The notes under the pieces: generated by a model
Databases searched by the model: none
What the model was told of the DNA's origin: nothing
Seen by the model: the letters and a program-made list of their open reading frames with translations, nothing else
Translations under genes and position numbers: made by a program
Shown here: positions 34,567-43,411 of the stretch, piece by piece
Layout of the letters: every line of letters begins with the position of its first letter
Position numbering within the stretch: position 1 is the first letter of the stretch
Assembly (NCBI GenBank): GCA_009746045.1
Contig: RPFO01000041.1
Location: 4,592,920 to 4,656,919 of the forward strand
Direction of reading: 5' to 3'
DNA length: 64,000 bases
Origin: Mesostigma viride
Lineage: Eukaryota; Streptophyta; Mesostigmatophyceae; Mesostigmatales; Mesostigmataceae

Positions 34567-35277
34567 TTAATAGTCAAGGCCCCTGAAGTCGCAGTACGTG
34601 TATGCGAACTCACGATCCTCCATATCCAGCTCTGGACCTGCACCGGTATGTATTAAAACCGGTGTGCTCCCCGCCGCGTAAGTTGCGATGCGCCGACGCG
34701 CTACGAGGCGCAGAGGATGTGTAAAGATCGTCAACAATTCCCACCCCGCGGGAATCCACTCTCGCACAGATGCGAGAAATGCCACCAGGTTAATTAGAAC
34801 CTGGCGCTCGCGACTGCGTACGCCGCGTGTGAGCAGCGATAGCAACGCGAGATCTTGAAATAAGTTTGTCGACACCGCCGGCGCGCCCCCCGTGCGTAGC
34901 GATGCCCAGTTTTGTAAGTTTCTCTGGTAACCGGTGAGTGAAGAGATGGCGTTGTCCACCTCCTCAATGGCAGTCGTGACCTCGTTCACCGACCGCAATC
35001 CTCCCCGCACCTGGACCGTAAACGTCGATAAAATGTTGCGAATCTGGTCCAACAGTGCGCGTATAGCCGGCACCAGTGCTGGCAAATCGGGGTCCTCGGG
35101 GTTATCCCCGAGCAACGAATGAGCTGCGCGCTGCTGACGATGAAGTTCGTCCAGCGATATCGTGACCTCGTCAAGCAATTGCTGCCACGATGGCGCAGCC
35201 GGTCTTGGCAAAGGATCAGCCGGCGGAGCGGCTAATTCCTCATCGCCGGGAATCCGGAATTCTTCAGAATTTGGCAT
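34567..35277 (-). CDS. copia-A ORF0, copy II (intact)
   Basis: The 236-residue frame starts at ATG 35277 (MPNSEEFRIPGDEE) 24 bases inside the LTR boundary and ends at YCDFRGLDY-TAA. It has the same helical segments as copy I (LDQIRNILSTFTVQV, VTTAIEEVDNAISSLTG, NLFQDLALLSLLTRGV) and lacks the copy I nonsense codon. No domain is recognised. Substitutions and small gaps between the copies do not break the frame apart from that one codon, which suggests selection on the protein in the source elements. Confidence 0.7.
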   Translation of the reverse strand: MPNSEEFRIPGDEELAAPPADPLPRPAAPSWQQLLDEVTISLDELHRQQRAAHSLLGDNPEDPDLPALVPAIRALLDQIRNILSTFTVQVRGGLRSVNEVTTAIEEVDNAISSLTGYQRNLQNWASLRTGGAPAVSTNLFQDLALLSLLTRGVRSRERQVLINLVAFLASVREWIPAGWELLTIFTHPLRLVARRRIATYAAGSTPVLIHTGAGPELDMEDREFAYTYCDFRGLDY

Positions 35278-35301
35278 ATTTGGAACGAAGCGTGTAATAC
35301 G

Positions 35302-37611
35302 AGTTGTATGAGAGTGAATGCCACGAATTCCGCCATGGTTCTTGCAGGAAGTTGCCTTTATTAATAACAAGGAAACACAGACGTAAGTCACGTCACTTCC
35401 AAGACTGCACGCAGCACAGACGACAGGGTCGCAGTGCCAAGAGAACGTGCACGCAAGAACTAGCGTCCCGGTGCGACCAAGTCACACATATAGGTTGTTA
35501 GGGACGCGTCCAAGTATTCAGCTGCACTGTCACAGCTGAACTGTCAATCAATTGATTACACAGACTCTGGCACGCCTTTGGCGCGCAGATCTATCAATTG
35601 TTCATACGGCTAGTCCTGTGGACCTATCCGTACACTACTCAGCATCAATTGTCTCATAGGTCCTGGCGCGCTACAGCGCGCCTACCTATCAATTGACCAT
35701 CAAGTCCTGTACAAGTCCTGTCAACGTCCTGCGGACTATCACAGTGACACTTGTACATCCTGTGTCCGTACGCGCCCACAGTGGCGCGCCGGGTACTGTC
35801 GGCACAGCCTAGGAAACGTCATAACTTTTACGTTCCTTAACCCCTAAATGGTCTGAGATCCTGCCGATAAATCGGCTGGATCTTCACAATTTTGCAAACC
35901 AGATGCCATCCAACCTACCCATATCCAATGGCTGTCCTTGGGGGCCAAGCATGTCCATGAGTTGCCCTTCGGGTTGGTATATCACAACCTCACATATATG
36001 CAGGGTAGGCCATATATAACTGCCGTCAAAGTCAGGGGGGTCAAGACGCGCGTTTTCATTTTTGGTAGAATGTGCATTTTGAATTATGTTATAAGACCTA
36101 GGCACCTACCACTTCAGGGATGATAAAAAATTAGTTCCTGAACAGTTTGAGCCATTGGGGTCATCATTTGGGTGGGTATACCAGCAGTTACACTCAGTAC
36201 AGCCCATAGGGGTACCGTTGGTAAAAAGCAACCAAGGGGGTAGGGGTGGGCATACTACCTACTAATATGGCCACCAACCATGCCAAACAATACATTTCCC
36301 TTCCACAATGATGGGGAAACATAACTGCATCATCACACTGCCCTTACATGGCACCTATGTGCAGGTGCCACCTTGTCCATGCACGTAGGTAACGTGGTAC
36401 GGATACCCTACGCAAGGCATGCATTCTAGGAGGCAGCCACCAACAAACTAGTGATGTTGAGCCTATTTCAGCCTGCCCTAGCAAGGATAAACTAGGCCTA
36501 AGCTGCTATAGCTTGCCAGGTGATGGCCAGCACACCTGGTGGCACATGTTGTCAATGGGAGGCTTTTACTCACCAGTTACGTGCTTGATGATGCCATAGA
36601 GACCAGCCAACTGCCTCACACTCATGCAATATGTGTATGGGAAATGTATAACAAACATATATGGAGGTATTCAAACCCATACAGCCTCTAAAACTTATCA
36701 CCATCACCCTGAGGCAGGTCAACTGACTGAGGGAAGCATCTAAGAAGGGTGTTTTAGAAAGGGGCCAGGCCAGGGTCAAGAAAGAGCATGAATAATGCAA
36801 AAAGAATGTGCTACACAAGCTAGAACGTATATATAAACGTCAAACATCGATAGGAAAACGATGATTAAGCTTTACCAGGCATGGATGGCGTTACCTTGGC
36901 CCAGGCGGTGGCTGCAAAATGGCGCATTTCGGCACACCAAAGTTGTGCAGCATGGTCGCTGGATTCGGCGATTTCTGGCCACCCTTGCACGTTTACGACT
37001 ACTATGTATCATAAAAAGTACAAAGAAACCAATGTATCCTTTAAAATACGCCGGAAAGGTATTGCTGTCAACGTTTCTATCGTCCGGCCTGATCGCAGTT
37101 ATTTCCAGCAAGAACGCTGCCGACACCTATCAAATGGCATTCCCGCGAACCAAAAATTGGCCTGTATGATCTTTAGGACGTATAAAATCAATTTCCTAAT
37201 TTTGGACAGAAAATTCGAACGCAAACGTAAATGCCATGCGTGGGCGCAAGCCGCCATGGCCAGGTCGTCGTTTTCCGGAATGCACGTTGTACGTGAAAAT
37301 GTACCCTGACCCCTTGTACTTTGACCGGCCAGAACACCTCTATAACTTTGTCAAAAGTATGCAAACCCTAGTACCATGCTGTGAAGAATTTTATAAACTT
37401 TCGATCTTCTCAGCTAAACTTTTCCTAATTCTCAATAGATTTCGCGGCATCTGGTCCCCCGAGAAGGGGCCGATGCATCGGCTGGAACTCGATTTTTGGC
37501 GGAAAATCGGCAGCAAGACCATTTAGGGGTTAACCAAATGAGGCGTTCAAGGTGCCGTTGGAAAGAGCGTAACAATCTCTATCCATCTAACGTAAATCCT
37601 TTACGTTAACT
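35302..37611 (-). repeat. 5' LTR of copia-A copy II, split by a TTAA-flanked element
   Basis: The LTR segments 35302-35840 and 37534-37611 add to 617 bp, the exact length of the 3' LTR. The break is at CCTTAACC, intact in the 3' LTR at 28634-28638. Confidence 0.9.
35841..37529. mobile_element. TTAA-flanked inverted-repeat element (piggyBac-like, non-autonomous)
   Basis: The ends are CCCCTAAATGGTCT and AGACCATTTAGGGG, a perfect 14-bp inverted repeat with a further shared TGCCGAT just inside. TTAA flanks both sides (35837-35840 and 37530-37533), and the sister LTR has a single TTAA, so both ends are exact. TTAA target duplication with C-run termini is the hallmark of the piggyBac superfamily. 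The 1689-bp interior has only short frames and no transposase that I recognise. It depends on a transposase elsewhere. Confidence 0.8.
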
Positions 37612-37616
37612 CTATA

Positions 37617-39436
37617 AGGGGCCTGCCATTCTGGGTCAGAACTTCTTGTGCATGCCAGGGGTTACTTTGACCTCTGATGAGTTGGCACTAGAAGGCAGGG
37701 GCAGCCTCCCCCTTGAAAGATATCACTACTCCCAGGGTCTTGCAGTGGCGGTGAAGGCTGTTAGGAGTCAGCCAGCTGAGGGTCCTCAAGGTCAGGAGCC
37801 CATAGCTGAGGACTTGTTGATAATCCCAACCACCTTTGATCCAAGGCAGTTAGGGGTAAACAGGTACCAGATAGCTGCTCACAGTCCTATTCCCTGGCGC
37901 CAGCTAGTCGAGATGATGCAAAGCCCCAAGATGGCTAAGGCATGGACTCTTGGCTTTGTTGCTTCTGGGCATGAGTGGATAGTTTCCAACTGTGCAGAGC
38001 CTGTGGATGAGCTGCCAGAAGTTCACCAGCTGCTCAGATTGATGTTTGTCCTCAAGCTCAAGGAGGTAGATGGTGTCCAGGTGCCACATGTCAGGCCAGT
38101 TGTAACCGAGTATCATGGCACTGGCCAGTTGTTAGATGAGGAGCTCTATACTCCAGGGATGCTGCATGACACGTGGAGGATTCTGCTGTGTATATTTCTG
38201 TCTTTTCTGGTTAAGGGTGTGCCCTATAGCTCTGTGCTGATTGATTTCAAGAGGGCTTTTCTCAAGGGTGACCAAGATCAGGCTAGGCAGACTTGGAGAG
38301 ATATCCCTCCTTTCTTTGTGACTGTACCTGCTGTATTATGGAGAGCAGAGATAAAGGCCAGGTACCTGAGAATTCTGAAAGGGTTGGAAGGTCTCAGGTC
38401 CAGTCCCATTATCTGGAGAAAGAGCCTAGAGAAGTTCTTGAAGAGTACTTGTGGGTTTTCTGTGTCTCCAGTGGATCCCTGTTTGTTCCAAGGGTCCCAC
38501 AATGGCCTTCCTGTCTTTGCCTCACTGCATGGTGATGACCTTCATCTCATAGGTCCACCAGACTGGGTTGAGGCTGTCTTGGCTAAGATCCAGAAGCGGT
38601 TTGAGCTGGGTAAGATACAGCACATGGTGGAGAATGAGCCTATGGTCTTCTGTGGCATGCAGGCTACGTTGTTCCAAGCCAAGGGCTCGTGGTTCATCAG
38701 GATGGAGGGTGGTAAGGACTACCCACAGCAGATTGTGACTGCATTGCAGGAGCCCATCACGCAGGCTAGGTGTGCTACCATCAGGGGCATGCTGGCATGG
38801 CTTGCAAGTATATGTGCCCCTGACTTGCTGGTTCTGAGTCGACTTACTGATTCCCAGCTGGTTGAGGTGGGTGCTGAGAGTGTGGTGCAGGCTGTCATGA
38901 TGTCTCCCCCTCTCATACTGGGTCCTGTGGATTTGTACAAGCCCCTTGACATGGTTCTTTATGTGGACAGTTCTATGGATAATAGGAAAGTCACAGAGGT
39001 CAGGGGCAGGGCAGCAGCATTAGTTACCCTGGAGCAAGATCACACCTCACTTGTTACCTGGTACAGTCGGTTGCAGAACAGGGTTACACCCAGCAGTGAT
39101 ATTGCTGAGTGCAGGGCAATCTGTGAAGGGCTGCATACTGCTCTTTACTTGAGGGAGCTCTTCTACCAGCTATGTCAAGTGGCTTCCTGTAGGTTGCAGC
39201 TGCACACACTGGTGAGGACTGATAGCATGGGCATGGTGCAATTTGTGCACAGGCAGCTGGCCAGGAGCAGGGACCTTGACTACTTGTTGCTCAAGGAGAT
39301 GTCCTACCTAGCTCACATTGAACATGTGCCTGGTGTGGATAACCCTGCAGATGCCCTCACCAAGCTGGAGGAGAAGGCGGAGAGGCAGTACCCCCTGCTC
39401 CGTGGGCTCATGGACCCCTTACACGGGCGGCCATAG
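37617..39436 (+). pseudogene. pol: copia-B Pol, second part: protease end, RT and RNase H
   Basis: The frame resumes with the retropepsin end GPAILGQNFL, then RT: VLIDFKRAFLKGD (motif A), GLEGLRSSPIIW, SPVDPCLF, ASLHGDDLHLIGP (catalytic motif) and MVFCGMQATL. RNase H follows without a frame break: LYVDSSMD, SSDIAECRA, RTDSMGMV and VDNPADALTK. Unlike copia-A, this part is a single frame to TAG at 39434-39436. The only thing disabling copia-B Pol is the copia-A copy II insertion. Confidence 0.85.
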
Positions 39437-40447
39437 AGACCAGGCCTTGCTTCAGCTTGGGTGTCCCCAGTGGGCTGCTTGACCAAAGTACCAAGTGGTG
39501 ACTGGTGCTTACTGGTTGACAGCCGGTCTTTCAGGGTTAGGTACACCCTCCTGGACAGGAGTTGGTGTGGAATGTCACTCCTACCAGCTGAGAATCATGC
39601 CTGGCCCTCCCCATGGGGTTCAGAAGAGTCGCCAGGACTTAAGTCGACGCCTTTGGCCTCAAACAGTTAGGCCATGCAAGGGCAACCCGAATGTTGGTTC
39701 TTACAGGTTGCTGTACATATGTTTTCTAGTGCTTGTTTCCAACCTGTTGCTAATAAAGAACCTGGTTGTGTGACCATGTGGAAGATGGTTGCCAGGGGGC
39801 CACATTCTGGGTTATATAATGCTTGAATAAAATATAATCATGTCATGTCATTCTCATGTTGTTCCCATGGTTGTAATGTTTCTCTTGTGTAAAGTTCCAG
39901 GTCACCTATAAACCTGGAGGTTGGGGTGGGGTTCAATTCCCCAGCAGAGCCACAGCCTGGCATGAGTGATTCCTGGGCTTAACACCCAGTGAAGACATGG
40001 GCTCCCCAATAAGGCAGTATTTGTACAGGTGCTACCTGAGTCTCTTTGAGCATAAAAGGGAAAGGCTGGCCAAGGCGGGCGCCATAAGAACGGGCGCCTG
40101 TGATAACTGTGAAAGATCAGGAACTCACAATAGTACGTTCTTGGCATCCTGTAATCCCAGCCATTGGACTAGGTAATGTGCCTTGACTTTAATCTAGCAC
40201 CAAGTTCCCAAGGAAAGGTTGGGAGCTGACCAAGGGGTCAGGGGATAACCTGGGGTGACCTCTGATTCACTGGCCAGTACACCTAGCCTGGTCCAAGGGC
40301 AGATATGTTGTTACCCAAAGGAGGCAGGAACCTGGGCCCTCAAAGGTCTGATCAACCTCAAGGGACCAAGCGGTCTGTGGCTGAGTGGGCACAAGCAAGG
40401 TTAGGCTTGTTTCAAGCTGGTCCAGCTCCAAAAGAAGAAAGGGTTGG
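39437..40447 (+). other. copia-B 3' untranslated region
   Basis: There is no coding sequence. It has a B-box-like GGGGTTCAATTCCCC with a 5-bp stem and 7-base loop (39928-39942), AATAAA sites near 39750 and 39825, paired CGGGCGCC boxes (40076-40083, 40091-40098), and the polypurine tract at 40431-40447. The order and spacing of the B-box and paired boxes match copia-A. Confidence 0.75.
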
Positions 40448-41094
40448 AGTTAGCATTTTGGGCAACCAATATGCTAAGTGGATGCAGTTTGGAAAGACCT
40501 TTCCAACGCCGTGCTGACCGCCTGAAACAGACAAGGGACGAGAAAGATATGAGGTCCCGAAGTCCTAGCCGTCCGTGGCCGACTAGGGTACAGTCCTCTG
40601 GTATAGTGGACAGGACACGTGGCAGGCCGTGCCTGCACAGGCTTAGCCTGACTATCACGTGACTGTGGTCCACGTAGGCCAGAGGAGCAGCAGCCTGTGG
40701 CTGGTGGAACACAGGACTGGCACAGGTCTGCAAGGATACTAGGCCTTGCAGGCTTGTGACAGGTCCTGTACTTCCTAGGTTGCAGAGTCTAGGCAAATCC
40801 AGTTCGTCCTGGCTCTGCACTGATGCCAGTGGACGTTGAGGATTTGCTTGCCTGCCTGCACGTGCCTCGTCACGCCGATGGGAACGAGGAACAACGCAAA
40901 GGATATAGCTTGGTCATGGGGGATGACCAGCTATCTTGGCAAGCACGAACCGAGGCTCCCACATTGGACGTGGAACCGCTCACCGTGGTCGTGGCTTGGT
41001 GCACGGGTTAAAGGTTGCTGCCTTTGCAACTTTGGCTCATCCCGTTGTGTGGCGTGAGAGACCAGGAACTCACAGTTCTGGCTGCTCGCTAACT
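40448..41094 (+). repeat. 3' LTR of copia-B
   Basis: It is the same length as the 5' LTR (647 bp) and nearly identical. It ends CTAACT, followed by the ATAAT duplication and resumed copia-A sequence. Confidence 0.9.
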
Positions 41095-41768
41095 ATAATA
41101 CCTGTATTTTAGTCTGTACTAAGGCTCATGGACCATGGTACACTCACTCTGATTTTAATCAGGATACAGCCAGGTTTTGGCTGGGGTTCATGCTGTTGAC
41201 TACACAAGGTTGACAGGTCCATTACAGACCATGTATTCTATTTTAAAAGAAATGTATATTTGTACATACTTCTCACACTGGTCTGGGAACCTTTATACTG
41301 GGGTTTATAGGGCGGGGTTCGATTCCCTGGTATTATGTTTCTACAAGCTGGCCTGTTCAGGTGTTTGCCTGTTCAGACTTCCCTAGTTCCCCAGGGCAGG
41401 ATTTAATTGTTGCCTATGTGTTTCATTTTGTCATTTGTTTGCTGTGGCAGTTTACCATCTGGCAAGTAGACGGGCGCCGTAAGACGGGCGCCAATAGACC
41501 CCTGTTGAGAGAATGACAGGCAAACTATTGTAATACGCCTTACTTTGTCAAGTGGTATTTTAATTGTCATGGATTTATTGTACTTATATTGAATATGTAC
41601 TGGGTTTTATGGGATTAGTATCTGGGATTAATGTAACTCACCGCCAGAAGGTCATTGTACTGGAGGCTCTACCGAGGTGATGGGATTAATTCCTGGAGAA
41701 GACCTCATAGAATTAACCTGTATGTATTTAATTTTGTGTGTTCCTAATATCTGGTGGTACTCTGTAAT
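41095..41768 (+). other. copia-A 3' untranslated region, copy I, resumed
   Basis: This is collinear with copy II reversed. It holds the B-box-like GGGGTTCGATTCCC (41314-41327) and paired CGGGCGCC boxes (41471-41478, 41485-41492). It breaks at GTAAT (41764-41768). Confidence 0.8.
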
Positions 41769-41769
41769 A

Positions 41770-41965
41770 GTTAGCATATTGGGGCACCAATGTGCTAGAT
41801 GGATGCAGGTTGAGGAGACCTTTCCAACGCCGTGTCAACCGCCTAGAACAGACAAGGGACTTGATAACTTTCTAGTCCCTTGTCTGTTCTAGGCGGTTGA
41901 CACGGCGTTGGAAAGGTCTCCTCAACCTGCATCCATCTAGCACATTGGTGCCCCAATATGCTAAC
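41770..41965. repeat. Inverted repeat, 92-bp perfect arms
   Basis: The arms 41770-41861 and 41874-41965 are exact reverse complements; the loop is 12 bases. The arm starts GTTAGCATATTGGGGCACC and ends GACAAGGGACT. Confidence 0.95.
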
Positions 41966-42316
41966 GATCGTTCGCTCGCCGCTAGCCCACTGCCAGCCCG
42001 CGCACTCACGAATTCCCAGCCTCCGCAGACTAATTACGCCGGCCCCCTGGCCTCCGTAATTAAGCCTAATTACGCCTCCGGCCCCTGGGCCGCGCAATTA
42101 GCCCTGCGCTCTCTAGGCTCTGGCACCCGGCACTATTCCTTCAAGAGTGATCAGAATATTGACGCCGCAATATTCTAACTCCAACCCTTTCTTAGGAAAC
42201 CTCAGGCACTTCCTAGAAGCTCGGCAATTCTGGCACCTGCGCCTGGCGGAATTATTTCCCAAATAATTCGCTCCGGCAGGAACCGAACCCCTGACCTCAC
42301 GCGTGCGGCAAATTTA

Positions 42317-42440
42317 TGTTAAGCAATTAGCCCGGCTAACTGCTTTTATACGTCGAAGGTTCACTTCGACTACTTGCGCGCAAGTAGTCGAAGTGAACCT
42401 TCGACGTATAAAAGCAGTTAGCCGGGCTAATTGCTTAACA
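42317..42440. repeat. Perfect 124-bp palindrome
   Basis: The arms 42317-42378 and 42379-42440 are exact reverse complements meeting at TTGCG/CGCAA without a loop. The arms contain a smaller GTCGAAGG...CTTCGAC hairpin. Confidence 0.95.
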
Positions 42441-42658
42441 GTAATGCCACTTCCATAGGTTTTTATCCATTTCTCATGGAATGGTTTTCCCTGTGGCAGA
42501 TCTGTTTCTTTTCCAGTTCCTTAAAAAGAAAAGGCTGGGGGAATGGCAATAGCCATTAAAGACATCTGTTCAAGCTTCAAGCTGGAGTGAAGGACATTTC
42601 AAGCTACTTCAAGGGTCCCTGGCAGGGGATGTGATCCCTAAAGAAAAGAAGGGATTGG
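42441..42658 (+). other. End of copia-A 3' untranslated region with polypurine tract, copy I
   Basis: It matches copy II reversed (28718-28935). The tract AAGAAAAGAAGGGATTGG at 42641-42658 directly precedes the LTR. Confidence 0.85.
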
Positions 42659-43273
42659 AGTTAACGTAAAGGATTTACGTTAGATGGATAGAGATTGTTA
42701 CGCTCTTTCCAACGGCACCTTGAACGCCTCATTTGGTTACGGGACGTAAAAGTTATGACGTTTCCTAGGCTGTGCCGACAGTACCCGGCGCGCCACTGTG
42801 GGCGCGTACGGACACAGGATGTACAAGTGTCACTATGACAGTCCGCAGGACGTTGACAGGACTTGTACAGGACTTGATGGTCAATTGATAGGTAGGCGTG
42901 CTGTAGCGCGCCAGGACCTATGAGACAATTGATGCTGAGTAGTGTACGGATAGGTCCACAGGACTAGCCGTATGGACAATTGATAGATCTGCGCGCCAAA
43001 GGCGTACCAGAGTCTGTGTAATCAATTGATTGACAGTTCAGCTGTGACAAAGCAGCTGAATACTTGGACGCGTCCCTAGCAAGCTATATGTATGACTTGG
43101 TAGCTCTAGGACGCTAGTTCTTGCGTGCACGCTCTCTTGGCACTGCGACCCTGTCGCCTGTGCTGCGTGCAGTCTTGGAAGTGACGTGACTTACGTCTGT
43201 GTTCCTTATTCTTAATAAAGGCAACATTTCCTGCAAGAACCATGGCGGAATTCTACACTACACTCTCACAACT
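42659..43273 (+). repeat. 3' LTR of copia-A copy I
   Basis: This 615-bp LTR runs AGTTAACG...CACAACT. CCCCC follows, then resumed LINE ORF1 sequence (GGAGCGGAGTC). Confidence 0.9.
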
Positions 43274-43411
43274 CCCCCGGAGCGGAGTCTCGTGAGGTGT
43301 CTAGCAGGACAGGTGCTGCCTCCGGTGGTGTCCGTAGGTAGACAACCTTCCTCGTCGGCTCGCGGCTAACAGGCTTCGGGGACAGCCTCTAAACAGTCCC
43401 GTTCCACTACC
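43274..43411 (+). other. End of LINE ORF1 and the ORF1-ORF2 gap
   Basis: The ORF1 frame continues from N-T-P as GAESREVSSRTGAASGGVRR and stops at TAG 43352-43354. About 57 bases then separate it from the ORF2 ATG. Confidence 0.7.

Larger units (their letters stand above)
28101..37611 (-). mobile_element. copia-A element, copy II (antisense inside copia-B pol)
   Basis: This is a full-length - strand element. Its 5' LTR is 35302-37611 (617 bp once the 35841-37529 insert and one TTAA are removed) and its 3' LTR is 28101-28717 (617 bp). The duplication is CTATA. Order on the - strand: ORF0 (35277-34567), gag (34402-33291, frameshifted), pol (33149-29666, frameshifted), 3' untranslated region with B-box-like and twin GC boxes, polypurine tract. 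I find one LTR difference (28546 region AAAGTG versus 35745 region ACAGTG). It belongs to a slightly different subfamily from copy I, for example in the region after TATATGT. Confidence 0.9.
23115..41094 (+). mobile_element. copia-B element (interrupted by copia-A copy II)
   Basis: The LTRs are 647 bp (AGTTAGC...CTAACT) at 23115-23761 and 40448-41094. The duplication ATAAT lies at 23110-23114 and 41095-41099, confirmed by copy II of copia-A, which has one ATAAT at the matching place. It contains ORF0, a small basic ORF, gag, pol, a 1-kb 3' untranslated region and a polypurine tract (AAAGAAGAAAGGGTTGG). I find a single LTR difference (near 23391: GCGCAGG versus GCACAGG), so it is very young. 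Apart from the insertion 28101-37611, pol would be a continuous frame of about 1.17 thousand codons. Confidence 0.85.
41769..42440. mobile_element. Palindrome-capped composite insertion
   Basis: This 672-bp insert has GTAAT duplicated at 41764-41768 and 42441-42445; copy II has the empty site. The left end is a perfect inverted repeat with 92-bp arms and a 12-base loop. The right end is a perfect palindrome with 62-bp arms and no loop. The left arm resembles the first bases of a copia-B-type LTR (AGTTAGCATATTGG, CCTTTCCAACGCC). On the - strand a polypurine tract (AAGAAAGGGTTGG) meets another LTR-like start (AGTTAGAATATT) at 42180, and GGGGTTCGGTTCC lies at 42279-42291. It seems assembled from pieces of a third related LTR family and inserted by a copia-type integrase. 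Confidence 0.75.
16759..43273 (+). mobile_element. copia-A element, copy I (contains copia-B and others)
   Basis: This is an LTR retrotransposon with 615-bp LTRs at 16759-17373 and 42659-43273 and the duplication CCCCC. It encodes ORF0 (nonsense-interrupted), gag (intact) and pol (frameshifted). Its 3' untranslated part is interrupted at 23115-41094 by copia-B and at 41769-42440 by a palindrome-capped insertion. A polypurine tract precedes the 3' LTR. The LTRs differ at only two positions that I can find, so the insertion is recent even though it is the outermost of the copia layers. Its domain set is copia-like (integrase before RT) with an unusual protease position. Confidence 0.85.

Noticed and set aside
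41314-41327. tRNA gene at the GGGGTTCGATTCCC motif in the copia-A 3' region (and in copia-B at 39928)
   Set aside because: The T-arm is good, but I find no matching acceptor stem, anticodon arm or A-box at the right distance, so I report only a B-box-like motif.
42659-43273. Solo LTR
   Set aside because: The left flank is the copia-A polypurine tract and 3' region, and the right flank CCCCC matches the left flank of 16759, so it is the 3' LTR of copy I.
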